A stretch of 64,000 nucleotides of DNA, from positions 186,001-250,000 of the forward strand of contig NZ_JAAXMS010000006.1 of assembly GCF_012290005.1 (NCBI RefSeq), in the 5' to 3' direction. The position numbers and the translations under genes are program-made. Shown one piece after another: positions 26,264 to 35,806 of this stretch. The number at the start of each line of letters is the position of its first letter. Within the stretch, counting starts at the first letter, position 1. The notes beneath the pieces were generated by a model. It was not told the DNA's origin. It saw only the letters and a list, made by a program, of their open reading frames with translations, and searched no databases. The DNA is from Crateriforma spongiae. Lineage in GTDB: Bacteria; Planctomycetota; Planctomycetia; Pirellulales; Pirellulaceae.

Positions 26264-27640
26264 CTATTGCGCCAAGGCTGGTTCGCCTTTGGTGTCGATG
26301 GTGATCACGCTGGCAATGTCATCGGGCGCCGTCGAAGGCAGGTCAATGACCATCATTTGACCATCCCGTTTCAAATTCAATGTCGTTTCCGGAGATGCCA
26401 ACAGCGAGACACGCCGGACTTCGTTAGACAACGCTGGGATGGTCAGTTTGCCATTGCTGGGCCAATCAAACACGTGCAAGTACAGCGTGCCGTCTTTGCG
26501 TGTCACGCGGCCCCAGCCGGGTCGGAAGAGTGCGGCCTGGGTGCCGTGGATGGATTCTCCGTTGACGCTCATCCATTGGCCAATGGCACGCAACCGGTCG
26601 ACGCTGGCTTGAGGAAACGTTCCATCCGCCTTGGGGCCGATGTTCAGCAAATAGTTGCCTCCTTTGCTGGTGATGTCGATCAAGTTTTGGATCAGCCGCT
26701 GGCTGCTTTTCCAGTTCTTGTCGGACGTTTTGAATCCCCAGGTGTCGTTCATGGTCATGCAGGATTCCCAGTCACTGTCGACGCCGGTTGCGGGAATCTC
26801 CTGTTCCGGGGTGCCGAAGTCGCCGGCAAACGAACCATCTTGGGTGAAGCCCGACATTCCTTTGCGACCAGCACCGACGCGGTTGTTGACGATCAGTTCG
26901 GGGTTCAATTCCAGCAGCCATTGATACAGTTCTTGACCATCCTGGTCGGTCCACCAACTGGGCCATTCGCCGTCGAACCACAGTACGTGCGTCCGATAGT
27001 CTTCGACCAGTGTTTTTAAGTGCCCTTTCATGTAATCGACGTATTGTTGTTTTTGTCCGTCGATCATTTGGGTCGGGTTCCAGACGGGACGCCCGTTGTT
27101 CATCTTGGCCGGTTTTTGAGACGGGTGGTGCCAGTCCATGATCGAATAATAGGTGCAGAACTTCACACCGTGACGTTCGCATGCGTCGCGTAGATCGGCC
27201 AGAATGTCTTTGCCGTACGGGGTCGCATCCACCACGTCGTATTGGCCCGCGGAATCAAACAAACAGAATCCGTCGTGGTGTTTGGACGTGATGACGATGT
27301 ACTTCATGCCCGCATATTTCGCGAAGCGGGCCCACGCATCGGCATCGTATTGCTGGGGGTCGAATTGGGGAGCAAACTTTTCGTATTGTGCACGTGGGAT
27401 GTTCGCACGGCTCATGATCCATTCGCCGATTCCTTTCACTTCTTTCCCGTCGTACTTGCCCGCCGGTACGGCATACAGTCCCCAGTGGATGAACATCCCG
27501 AATCGGGCGTCCCGCCACCAATCCATGCGAGAATCATCGGGGGATGCGGCTGTTGACGGGATCGAACCACCGGCCAGCAGGACGGCGACAAGGAAGGCGA
27601 CCAGGATGCGAAGGCGCAATGGAAGGCGTGACGATTTCAT
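26264..27640 (-). CDS. GH29 alpha-L-fucosidase, exported
   Basis: A 458-residue enzyme with a signal peptide (RLRILVAFLVAVLLAGGSIPSTAA). GH29 signatures are WWRDARFGMFIHWGLYAVPAG near the N-terminus, YIVITSKHHDGFCLFDS, and the nucleophile Asp in VLWFDGEWP. The C-terminal beta domain closes the protein. It hydrolyses terminal alpha-L-fucose by a retaining mechanism. It is the last gene of a minus-strand run: esterase, sialidase-family protein, fucosidase. Confidence 0.95.
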   Translation of the reverse strand: MKSSRLPLRLRILVAFLVAVLLAGGSIPSTAASPDDSRMDWWRDARFGMFIHWGLYAVPAGKYDGKEVKGIGEWIMSRANIPRAQYEKFAPQFDPQQYDADAWARFAKYAGMKYIVITSKHHDGFCLFDSAGQYDVVDATPYGKDILADLRDACERHGVKFCTYYSIMDWHHPSQKPAKMNNGRPVWNPTQMIDGQKQQYVDYMKGHLKTLVEDYRTHVLWFDGEWPSWWTDQDGQELYQWLLELNPELIVNNRVGAGRKGMSGFTQDGSFAGDFGTPEQEIPATGVDSDWESCMTMNDTWGFKTSDKNWKSSQRLIQNLIDITSKGGNYLLNIGPKADGTFPQASVDRLRAIGQWMSVNGESIHGTQAALFRPGWGRVTRKDGTLYLHVFDWPSNGKLTIPALSNEVRRVSLLASPETTLNLKRDGQMMVIDLPSTAPDDIASVITIDTKGEPALAQ

Positions 27641-27759
27641 GGCAATTCAGTTCGTCTTGGCAGGAGGGAATGCAAGGCGGGGGGACCGTGTTTCGGCCAT
27701 CGTATCCGACCGAAGCGAAAAGTGGGGGCGTGCGTCAATTCGACGCGAGTGTCGTCCTG

Positions 27760-28971
27760 TCAATCCAACTCATTGGACGCGACGCGAGCCAAATAGATCG
27801 CTTGGTAGGGCGAGTTTTCTCCGGCTTCGTAAAGACACAGAATGGTTTGGTCCGACAAGACGGCCAGGTCCGAATAGGCGCTCGGGCCGGAATGCAGAAC
27901 GATCTGCTTCGGCCAAGTCGCTCCTTCATCATGGCTGGCGCGAAGCGTCATGTTGACCCGCTTGTCGGCACTGGCCGGATTGCTGAACAGAATTGTGCCG
28001 GGTTGATCATCGTGGGGCCAACGCAGACGCTCCGTAGCGGCTTGACAGATCGGTTCGACCAGCTCCGGTGCAAACGTCTGGTCGAACCAGCTTTCGCCTC
28101 CATTGTCACTGATGGCGATCTGTCGTGTGGTTCGGTTGCGGTCATAGTTCCGCATGTTCAGCATCAATCGACCGCCGGACAATTCGACGACTTCGCATTC
28201 ATTGACGTCACGTTTGGGGGTGCGTTCGCCTGCCTGCCAAGTGTTACCGTTGTCGTCCGAATAGATCGTGTGCGAATACTTGTGTTCCGTTTCCGCTTCC
28301 ATGTGGTCGCACGGGATGACCAGTCGCCCGGCATGCTTGCCGTGCTTGATTTGAATGCCGCTGCCCGGGCCAGTGGCGTACCAAGTCCAGGTGTCTGATT
28401 TCACATCATCGGTGATGTCGGTCGGCGTGGTCCAAGTGAGACCGTGGTCCAGCGAATGGCTGAGGTATACGTGGCGAGTGTCTTCACTGGTTTGCCGGAT
28501 GATTTCACGTTCGGTATCACGGCCAAGGTTCCATGTCAGCAACAGGCTGATTTTGCCTGTTTGCCGATCGACAACTGGGCACGGATTACCACAAGTATTC
28601 GACTGGTCGTCCCATAAAACCTGCAGGTCCGACCAGGTGACACCGCCGTCGGTGGAACGCTTGTAAACCAAGTCGATGTTGCCGCTGTCGCCACGACCGG
28701 CCAAGCGTCCTTCGCATAACGCGATCACCGTGCCATCGGTCGCGACGCACAGCGACGGGATACGAAAGGTGTGGTAACCCGATTCGCCGGCTTGGAAAAT
28801 CGCTTCGCCACGTGGCGGTTTCGATTCCGCTGGCGTGCCATCGTCCGCGCTGGCTTTGGAAGCGTGGGATGTGGCGAAGGTAATCAAAACAAATGCCAAC
28901 CCGAATCGAAACAGATTTTCGTTGACGGGGGATCGGCGAACCAAAGCAGAATGAAACGAGTTGCGAAACAT
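27760..28971 (-). CDS. GH33 sialidase-family exo-glycosidase, exported
   Basis: A 403-residue six-bladed propeller. The sialidase arginine motif FRIP is present ([11 protein letters not shown]), with five Asp-boxes: [32 protein letters not shown] and SHDEGATW. A hydrophobic N-terminal segment ([20 protein letters not shown]) is a signal peptide. An in-frame GTG lies further upstream at 29016; the ATG at 28971 is preferred. GH33 enzymes remove nonulosonic acids. Some members release the related 3-deoxy-lyxo-heptulosaric acid from pectic rhamnogalacturonan II, so the substrate need not be sialic acid. It lies 66 bases after the esterase gene and 119 bases before the fucosidase. Confidence 0.92.
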   Translation of the reverse strand: MFRNSFHSALVRRSPVNENLFRFGLAFVLITFATSHASKASADDGTPAESKPPRGEAIFQAGESGYHTFRIPSLCVATDGTVIALCEGRLAGRGDSGNIDLVYKRSTDGGVTWSDLQVLWDDQSNTCGNPCPVVDRQTGKISLLLTWNLGRDTEREIIRQTSEDTRHVYLSHSLDHGLTWTTPTDITDDVKSDTWTWYATGPGSGIQIKHGKHAGRLVIPCDHMEAETEHKYSHTIYSDDNGNTWQAGERTPKRDVNECEVVELSGGRLMLNMRNYDRNRTTRQIAISDNGGESWFDQTFAPELVEPICQAATERLRWPHDDQPGTILFSNPASADKRVNMTLRASHDEGATWPKQIVLHSGPSAYSDLAVLSDQTILCLYEAGENSPYQAIYLARVASNELD

Positions 28972-29037
28972 GGCGGGGACCGTTGGCGGGAAGATCAAGC
29001 TAAGGAGACGGGGCACCGGTCAGGCGAACTGCGTCAA

Positions 29038-29976
29038 CTAGTCGGTTGGATTCAGAACATCGTTGACCCAGTTCCAAACCGAAGTGCGATAGCGACTAGG
29101 TTTTAACAGCCAAGCGTCGGTGTGTGCGGCCTTGGCCAATGCATTGGGGAATTCGCCAAGGGCATCGCGGGTGTTGACGGGTAAGAACGTGAAGTGATCG
29201 GTCTGAGGAAGTGAGGCTTGTAAAAAGTCTCTCGTTAAATCGATGTTTCCGTTCTGGCTGACCAACCACGGGCGATTTCCGGCGCGTTTGACTCGGCGTA
29301 TTGCTTCTTTGCGATAGTCGGCCAGTGGCGAACCCCAATCGGTGCCACGCCACTGGCGGACGCCGTCGAAGTGATCGTGCGTAGCGAAGGCTGTCCAAAG
29401 GCCAGCGATTTCATCGTCATGCAGACCGATCATGCTGACGCCGATCGCACCGCGCGAGAAACCACACAGGAACACGGCATCCGGATCTGCGTTGAAACGG
29501 CGGATGATGCGTGGCACGTTGAGCTTCGCGTAGTGAACGGTCGCATCGATGTCGCCCCACCAATTCGGTGCGTTGCGTTGGCCAGAATGGTCGATGTAGG
29601 GAAGCGTGACCCAAATGAAACGGCCACCGGAAATCCCGAACCCTAATACTGCGTCTTTGGGGTCGCCGGTCGAACCGGTCGGTGGATGCCGGTTGCCCGT
29701 GTATTCAAAAATGATGGGCAACGGCGGGCCGTCCGGACGCCAGTTGTCGGGCAAATACACGTGGTGAACGACGTCCGTGTCTGCAAATTCCGGGGCATGG
29801 ACCGCGACACGACGTCCCGCGGTGGCAGGTCCGGTCGACAGTGCCGGTGGTTCAAGGACTTTTGCTGATTCCGTTTTCAATTGTGCGTCGCGGTGCCCTG
29901 GGCTGTCATCGCCAGCCACGGTTTCCAATGCCAAGCCGACAAACAATGCGAATACAAACAGGCGGCAAAACTTCAT
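29038..29976 (-). CDS. Secreted alpha/beta-hydrolase esterase
   Basis: A 312-residue protein with a signal peptide (MKFCRLFVFALFVGLALETVAG). The nucleophile elbow is GFSRGA, in the context DAVFLCGFSRGAIGVSMIG, resembling PHB-depolymerase/feruloyl-esterase-type hydrolases. A His near the end (AAHTDAWLL) is a likely catalytic base. The frame opens 85 codons upstream, but the ATG at 29976 gives the signal peptide. It heads the minus-strand run with GH33 and GH29, which suggests removal of acyl groups from the same glycan. Confidence 0.85.
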   Translation of the reverse strand: MKFCRLFVFALFVGLALETVAGDDSPGHRDAQLKTESAKVLEPPALSTGPATAGRRVAVHAPEFADTDVVHHVYLPDNWRPDGPPLPIIFEYTGNRHPPTGSTGDPKDAVLGFGISGGRFIWVTLPYIDHSGQRNAPNWWGDIDATVHYAKLNVPRIIRRFNADPDAVFLCGFSRGAIGVSMIGLHDDEIAGLWTAFATHDHFDGVRQWRGTDWGSPLADYRKEAIRRVKRAGNRPWLVSQNGNIDLTRDFLQASLPQTDHFTFLPVNTRDALGEFPNALAKAAHTDAWLLKPSRYRTSVWNWVNDVLNPTD

Positions 29977-30285
29977 CGGCAACTCGGTGCGACTTTGAAT
30001 GGAATCCGGTCGGGTCAGATGGACGTTTGTTGTCCGTCGATCAGCGATTGGTTTTACTTCACTTGCGGGGCGGCGGTAAATTAAATCGACCTGACTTTTT
30101 CCCCGTATCGCGTCAGTGGGCGGATCCGACGATCGGCGCCCCCCGTGTTCAGTGGACTGGGACAGGCGACTCGCATCTTTCGCTTCCCTAATTTTGCGAA
30201 ATCGATGGCTCGGCCGCCCCGACCCCGGCAAGATTCGGCTAACTTCGTTTTCACACCGTCCTGTTCCCCTGACGAGAATACGAAG
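29977..30285. other. Divergent intergenic region
   Basis: About 310 bases between the divergent esterase and oxidoreductase genes. I see no gene, clear operator or terminator in it. It must hold promoters for both directions. Confidence 0.6.
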
Positions 30286-31632
30286 ATGCGTCGAAGAGAG
30301 TTTCTTGCGTCCACCGCCGCCGCGTTGCTGGCCGCCGTGCAGTCATCCGCTTACGCCGCAGCGGGTGATACCCCGATCCGAGCCGGGCTGATCGGTTCGG
30401 GCTGGTATGGCAAAACCGATTTGTTTCATTTGATCCAAGTCGCGCCGGTCGAAGTCGTGGGCATCTGCGATGTTGATTCCAAGATGGCCGAGGAAGCCGC
30501 ACAACTGGTCTCCCAACGACATCCGTCGGGCAAGGTTCCGCCGACCTACGGGAAGCACGAAGACTTGTTGTCGAAACACAAGCCCGATGTGGTGTTGATC
30601 GGGACGCCCGACCACTGGCACTGTTTGCCGATGATCGATGCTTGTCGTGCCGGTGCGGATGTGTACGTGCAGAAGCCGATCAGCTGGGATGTCGCCGAAG
30701 GCCAGGCGATGGTCGCCGCGGCGCGGAAATACAACCGGACCGTCCAAGTCGGGCTGCAACGACGCAGCACACCCCACCTGTTGCAAGCGCGTGATCGATT
30801 CATTCGCAGTGGCAAGCTTGGCAAGATCGCCTACGTCGATGTGCATGCTTATGGTGGCGGGCCACGCGACTTTCCCGCAACGCAAGCACCGCCGGAAAAC
30901 TTGGATTGGGATCGCTATGTCGGGCCGGCACCTTGGCGCGACTATAACCCCGGCATCCATCCGCGACGCTGGCGTGCCTGTGGCGAATTCAGCAACGGCA
31001 AGACCGGCGATTTGTGCGTGCACTTCTTGGACGTCGTGCGATACTTCCTGGATCTGGGCATGCCCAAGACGATCGCCGCGACCGGCGGCCGGTACATGTT
31101 ACCGCCGGATTCCAACGTCAATCTTCACGATACACAAAACGCTTTGTTTGATTTCGGCGACGTCCAAGTGACTTGGAACCAGCGAAACTGGGGCACCAAT
31201 CCGGAACCCGATTATTCCTGGGGTGCGACGCTGTACGGCGACAAGGGAACGTTGAAGCTGAGCGTACGTTCCTATGATTTCATTCCGAAAGGACGTGGCC
31301 AAGCGGAACACGGTGACTGGGTGGATGAAAGCGAACAATATCCCGAAGACCAACAGCACAAAGAAACGGAGATGTTCGCCGCACCCGCCACACGTCGTCA
31401 CATGCAGGACTTTGTCGAAGCGCGTCGTGAAGGCCGTCGTCCGGTTGCCGATATTGCCGAAGGTCATGCGTCGACGGCGTGCTGTCTGTTGGCCAATCTG
31501 TCGATGCGATTGGGACGTTCGCTGGCGTGGGATGCCGACGCAGGTCGGGTGATCGATGACGACGAAGCGAACCAGCAATTGGCGCGTCCCTATCGCGGCG
31601 ACTGGGAACACCCGACGGCGCAGGACGTTTGA
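30286..31632 (+). CDS. Gfo/Idh/MocA oxidoreductase, Tat-exported, QKP variant
   Basis: A 448-residue oxidoreductase with a twin-arginine signal at the very N-terminus (MRRREFLASTAAALLAAVQ). The glycine loop is GLIGSGWYGKTD and the family motif TPDHWHCLPM is present. The usual EKP is QKP here (VYVQKPISWDV), so the Lys is kept but the preceding Glu is not. The frame opens 47 codons upstream; the ATG at 30286 is chosen for the signal and for a GAAG just before it. It likely acts on sugars released by the neighbouring glycosidases. Substrate unknown. Confidence 0.92.
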   Translation: MRRREFLASTAAALLAAVQSSAYAAAGDTPIRAGLIGSGWYGKTDLFHLIQVAPVEVVGICDVDSKMAEEAAQLVSQRHPSGKVPPTYGKHEDLLSKHKPDVVLIGTPDHWHCLPMIDACRAGADVYVQKPISWDVAEGQAMVAAARKYNRTVQVGLQRRSTPHLLQARDRFIRSGKLGKIAYVDVHAYGGGPRDFPATQAPPENLDWDRYVGPAPWRDYNPGIHPRRWRACGEFSNGKTGDLCVHFLDVVRYFLDLGMPKTIAATGGRYMLPPDSNVNLHDTQNALFDFGDVQVTWNQRNWGTNPEPDYSWGATLYGDKGTLKLSVRSYDFIPKGRGQAEHGDWVDESEQYPEDQQHKETEMFAAPATRRHMQDFVEARREGRRPVADIAEGHASTACCLLANLSMRLGRSLAWDADAGRVIDDDEANQQLARPYRGDWEHPTAQDV

Positions 31633-31857
31633 TCTTTTGTTTCCAGCGACCCGCGATTCGGTGGGCGGACTGATCGCGGGGCATGGTCATCGACTTTGCG
31701 TCTTCGTCAAAAATTCATCAAGTCTCCGCTATGTCGCGGATCCAACTCGGCATCGCGAACGTGATACCTTGCTGGGCTCATGGCGGAAGCTTTCCTATCG
31801 AATGCGTCAGATAGGGCCGACACATCGAAGCCGACCCTTGGATCATGGGAGTCCACC

Positions 31858-32349
31858 GTGAGCGATATTCGCAGTCTGATGACCCAACAGTTTGAAAACG
31901 AGATCGCGCGGACGCGTCAGGTCTTGGACGTTGTTACCGATGCGTTGCTGGACTATCAGGCGAGCCCGACGATGCGATCGGTTCGCTGGAACGTCAGCCA
32001 TTTGGTCGATGTCCCAAGCTGGGCCGAGATCATCTTGAAAGCCGACGAATTCGATGTTGCTCCGCCGGACGGTCCGCCGCATGAGACGCCCGAGATGGCG
32101 ACGATGGCCGACGCGATGAACGCGTTGGACAAGAACGTTGCAGAGGCTCGGACGGCCTTGGCAAGTTTCGACGTTCAATCTCTGGACGCCGATTGGTCGT
32201 TGAAAGCGGGGGGACAAACCCTGATGACGATGTCACGTTACGAGACATTTCAGATGTTTGAAATCTCGCACGTCGCTCACCACCGCGGCCACTTGTTGGT
32301 GTACTTGCGGATGAACGGCGTGGAAACACCGCTGCTGTACGGCGGCTGA
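31858..32349 (+). CDS. DinB-family protein (YfiT/DinB four-helix bundle)
   Basis: A 163-residue DinB-like protein. Three putative metal-binding His sites are visible: NVSHLVDVP and the cluster HVAHHRGHLLVYLRMNG. DinB proteins are four-helix bundles, often thiol- or metal-dependent transferases. The GTG at 31858 with GGGAG 6 bases upstream gives the standard family length; an ATG at 31780 would add 26 residues without homology. It is not obviously tied to the sugar genes around it. Confidence 0.85.
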   Translation: MSDIRSLMTQQFENEIARTRQVLDVVTDALLDYQASPTMRSVRWNVSHLVDVPSWAEIILKADEFDVAPPDGPPHETPEMATMADAMNALDKNVAEARTALASFDVQSLDADWSLKAGGQTLMTMSRYETFQMFEISHVAHHRGHLLVYLRMNGVETPLLYGG

Positions 32350-32366
32350 TCGTTGGGGAGTATCGA

Positions 32367-33347
32367 TCAGGGCAGCAAATCCGTCAGATCGACGCCTTCG
32401 CGGGTCGGCTGGACCATTCGGATGCTGCCGTCAACGTCGAAGTCCAGGTATTCGGCGCGAAGCTGTCGCTGGTGTTTCGGATCGTCGTTGATCCACTGGT
32501 GATAAAACAGGATCCAGCGGCCACGGTATTTGATGATGCTGTGGTGATTGTTGCCGCCGTAGGGTTTCATGAATTCGCCGCGGAATTCAAACGGTCCCAG
32601 CGGACTGGATCCGGTGTAGTAGATCAGGTTGTTCCAACCACGCGCGATCGTGAAGTAATACGTGCCGTAACGTTTGAAGACGTAGGCGGCTTCGAAGCGG
32701 TCGGGACGGTATTCCAGATTCAGGTCGATCGGGCCTTGGACGATCGACTTCATGTCGTCCCCCAGTTGATAGACGCGGTCTTGCAGGTACAGCCAGTAAA
32801 CGCCGTCGTCGTTCAAGATGGCCGGGTCGTGGCCGCGGACCAACGGGCGATCGGTCAATTCGGTGAACGGACCTTCGGGGGATTCCGCTTCGGCGACGCC
32901 GATGCCTTGTCGGCCTTTACCGCCGTTGTTGAAGTAATAGAACAGGTAGTACTTGTTGTCTTTCTTGGTGATGTCCGGTGCCCACGCCTTGTGGGTTCCC
33001 CAGCGAGAATCCTTGTCGGAAAAAATGGTCCCGTGGTCGGTCCAGTTGACCAAGTCGTTGGTTGAATAGCAGGACCAACCTTTTTGTTGGTCCCAATCCT
33101 TGTTGTCCGTCGTAGGGTACAGGAACAGACGTCCATCGTCGCCGATGATGACCGACGGGTCGGCAGCATAAAACGGATGCCCGTTGACCCGCAGCGGATT
33201 GTTCGGGGGTGCCGCGGGGGAATCGGTCTTCGAAGTGTTCTGGCTTTCCGTTTCGGCGGAATCGGCCACCACGACGGACATTGAACAACACAGGACGAGG
33301 ATGAAGCCGACAAGTACCGAATGAACTGGCCGAGATTGCTGGAGCAT
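32367..33347 (-). CDS. GH43 glycoside hydrolase, exported
   Basis: A 326-residue GH43 enzyme with a signal peptide (HSVLVGFILVLCCSMSVVVA). The acidic residues fit the family: Asp in FYAADPSVI, Asp in GHDPAIL, Glu in DRFEAAYVF. WAPDITKKDNKYYLFYYFN is the typical second-blade motif. It differs from the GH43 at 23627 and probably cleaves a different arabinofuranoside, xyloside or galactoside. It is convergent with the DinB gene. The ATG at 33347 opens the signal peptide. Confidence 0.92.
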   Translation of the reverse strand: MLQQSRPVHSVLVGFILVLCCSMSVVVADSAETESQNTSKTDSPAAPPNNPLRVNGHPFYAADPSVIIGDDGRLFLYPTTDNKDWDQQKGWSCYSTNDLVNWTDHGTIFSDKDSRWGTHKAWAPDITKKDNKYYLFYYFNNGGKGRQGIGVAEAESPEGPFTELTDRPLVRGHDPAILNDDGVYWLYLQDRVYQLGDDMKSIVQGPIDLNLEYRPDRFEAAYVFKRYGTYYFTIARGWNNLIYYTGSSPLGPFEFRGEFMKPYGGNNHHSIIKYRGRWILFYHQWINDDPKHQRQLRAEYLDFDVDGSIRMVQPTREGVDLTDLLP

Positions 33348-33576
33348 GGCAGGGGGTGAAGGAGTTCGGGTGACGGATCGGCAGAGAAGGCGGGACGGAA
33401 AGCCAATCCTGGGGAATCGACGCGAACAGACAAGAGCAGAATTTTGGACAAGCACCGGCGGTGATTTGCTGGCAAGTCGAAACAGAAAATGTCGGACAAA
33501 CCATGCCCGATTGGGCTGAATTTCAAATCACCGTTCAGATACAATATGTCGCACGTTCTTTCGCAATGGCGCAATC

Positions 33577-34056
33577 ATGCATCAATTTTCACCAGCATTT
33601 TCGAAATGGCCGATCGTCTTGACGGTCTTGCTGTGCCAGATGCATGTACCCGTGCCCGTTGTTCACGATCATCAACACGTCGGTGTTGCGTTTCGTCTTC
33701 ATGATCATTTGACGCAACGTCACCACGACTTGTCCGATGATGCATGTCGGCATGTTCACTGGGTTTGGCCGGCGCCGTGCGCCCCATCGAATTCGTCGCA
33801 CGATGATCCGATTGATGAATCGATGCCCAGCATTCCGATGTTCAGTCGTCACGTCAGCGGAAACGTGATGGCCGGATTGGGGGGCGGTGTGAACGCCACC
33901 GAATCGCTGGACATGATTGGTTTGGCGATTGCCCCGGTGTTGTCCAACGGCTTGGTCCGTGGACACGGCGATGTGATCCGCGGCGGTCAGCATCGCGTTG
34001 ACAAAACACGTTTCTTGGGTCGCCCTTGCGCGGTGCTTTGTATCGCAAGGTGTTAA
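33577..34056 (+). CDS. His-rich small exported protein, putative metal binding
   Basis: A 159-residue protein of unknown family with a possible short signal segment (KWPIVLTVLLCQMHVPVPVV). It is rich in His, with clusters HDHQH, HDH, RHHD and RHVH in the first 60 residues, which suggests binding of transition metals. The C-terminal half (GNVMAGLGGGVNATESLDMIG onwards) has no recognisable domain. It stands 232 bases upstream of a heavy-metal RND adaptor and pump on the same strand, which supports a role in metal sensing or buffering. The coding status is supported by position and composition only. Confidence 0.6.
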   Translation: MHQFSPAFSKWPIVLTVLLCQMHVPVPVVHDHQHVGVAFRLHDHLTQRHHDLSDDACRHVHWVWPAPCAPSNSSHDDPIDESMPSIPMFSRHVSGNVMAGLGGGVNATESLDMIGLAIAPVLSNGLVRGHGDVIRGGQHRVDKTRFLGRPCAVLCIARC

Positions 34057-34288
34057 CCGATTCGACGCATTGAATTGCTGTTGTTGATCGGTATCTCAGC
34101 ACCCTTGGACCGCCGAATTCGCTTGGTCCATCAGCGGGATGGTTGAACGATTCGTCATCGAACGAATCGATCACATCACGCTTGATGTCATCGCGGATCG
34201 GTGAACTTGGTCCTGGCCGGAAACAGGTTTCGTTTTGCGATCATGTTTCCGTGGGTGTGTTTCCCAAGCGAAAATTTTTTCCACCGCT

Positions 34289-35803
34289 ATGAAGATCCAC
34301 CACTGGATTGCCGTTGCCATGATTGGCGTCGGCGGCCTGTTGGCGTTTACCGCCTATTGGCAAGACCAAAGTCCATCGTCACAGACGCCATCCGCATCGG
34401 AGTCGGATGATGCGTCGGACGAAACCGAGGTTGTTCAAGGAAGTCTGGTTCGATTGACGGCCAAAAAGATGGCGGCCGCGGCGATTCAGATCCAGACACT
34501 TCAGCCCACCGAATTGATCGTCACGCGGACTTACCCCGCCAGGTTCGAATACGATCAATCGCTGCACGTGGCGATCAACGCGCCGACCGACGGCATCTTG
34601 GAATCGATCCGGGTCAAACCCGGTGACGACGTAAAGTCGGGGCAGGTCATTGCGGTCTTTCGCAGCCCCGCGATCGGTCAAGCACGCAATGAATGGCTGC
34701 GTCGTTTGGACGATGCCGAATTGGCATCCAATGAAAGCGATTGGAAACAAACCATCCGATCGGGAACGTTGCAGTTGATCGAACGAATCGAGCAGCGCCA
34801 GGCAATCGAACAGATCAAAGCGGAGATGCAGGATGTCACGCTGGGGCAATACCGTGGCGACTTGCTGATGCAGTACAGCCAGTGGTTGCTGGCCGATCGG
34901 CTGGCACGGTCGGCGGGCAATATCGGCCAATCCGGGGCGGTCAGCGGCCGGGTCGTTCAGCAACGGCAAGCATCGGTGGACCAAGCGGCCGCAGCGTTGA
35001 GCGCAGCTATCGAATCCGCACGCTTTGAGGTTGAACAAACGGCTCGCGATGCAACGGTTCGTTATCAGGCTGCGCAGCGGTCGGTCGAACTGGCGGCCCA
35101 GCAAGTGGCGAATTTGACCGGACAGATGCCACAGCGATCGTCCGACTTGAACCAGCCAAAAACAGGAAGCAGCTTTGACGAAACCGGTGATGATGAAACG
35201 GGCGATGCCGATGGCAGTGATCTTTCCCGATTGGTGCTTCGCAGCACCATCGACGGCGTCGTCCAGGAGCGGCGGTTCGCACCGACCGAACGCGTCACGG
35301 CGGGGCAGCCCATGTTTGTCATTGCCGACACTTCGCGATTGTGGGTGCGTGCAGACATTCGTGACGACGATGTCGCATCGATCCATGTATCACCCGGTGA
35401 TTTGGTGCGGCTAATTCCGACCAGTGTGCCGGAAAGAGCACTCGATGCGACCGTCCATTTCATGGGGCGGCGGCTGGATCCGCAAACCGGCACAATTCCC
35501 TTGGTGTTGACCGTTCCCAACGACAACGAATGGTTTCGACCCGGACAATTTGCCCGTGTTTCGGTACCGATTCAACGCATCGAATCGGCATTGGTGGTAC
35601 CGGAATCGGCCGTGATCGACGTCGACGGTTCGACCAGCGTGTTTGTCCGTGACGGGGAATCCTTTCGCGCCGTCGGCGTACAGTTGGGACGCACCGGCCG
35701 ACAGGGCGTGCAGATCACCGAAGGGTTGCATGCGGGAGACCCCGTGGTGACCGAAGGTGCGTTCGTGTTGAAAAGCGAACTGTTGTTGGAAGGAGAGGAG
35801 TGA
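34289..35803 (+). CDS. czcB: RND efflux periplasmic adaptor (HlyD/CusB/CzcB family)
   Basis: A 504-residue membrane-fusion protein with an N-terminal anchor (HHWIAVAMIGVGGLLAFTAY). A lipoyl-like half-motif (GILESIRVKPGDDVKSGQVIAVF) is followed by a long coiled-coil hairpin (about residues 150-290) and the second half (LVLRSTIDGVVQERRFAPTERV). A beta-barrel and membrane-proximal domain finish the protein. It links the inner-membrane pump encoded 3 bases downstream to an outer-membrane channel. The start ATG at 34289 is chosen for the anchor. Confidence 0.9.
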   Translation: MKIHHWIAVAMIGVGGLLAFTAYWQDQSPSSQTPSASESDDASDETEVVQGSLVRLTAKKMAAAAIQIQTLQPTELIVTRTYPARFEYDQSLHVAINAPTDGILESIRVKPGDDVKSGQVIAVFRSPAIGQARNEWLRRLDDAELASNESDWKQTIRSGTLQLIERIEQRQAIEQIKAEMQDVTLGQYRGDLLMQYSQWLLADRLARSAGNIGQSGAVSGRVVQQRQASVDQAAAALSAAIESARFEVEQTARDATVRYQAAQRSVELAAQQVANLTGQMPQRSSDLNQPKTGSSFDETGDDETGDADGSDLSRLVLRSTIDGVVQERRFAPTERVTAGQPMFVIADTSRLWVRADIRDDDVASIHVSPGDLVRLIPTSVPERALDATVHFMGRRLDPQTGTIPLVLTVPNDNEWFRPGQFARVSVPIQRIESALVVPESAVIDVDGSTSVFVRDGESFRAVGVQLGRTGRQGVQITEGLHAGDPVVTEGAFVLKSELLLEGEE

Positions 35804-35806
35804 TCG

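Noticed and set aside
34379-35386. 335-codon minus-strand frame opposite the RND adaptor
   Set aside because: Overlaps a clear membrane-fusion protein; no recognisable features.
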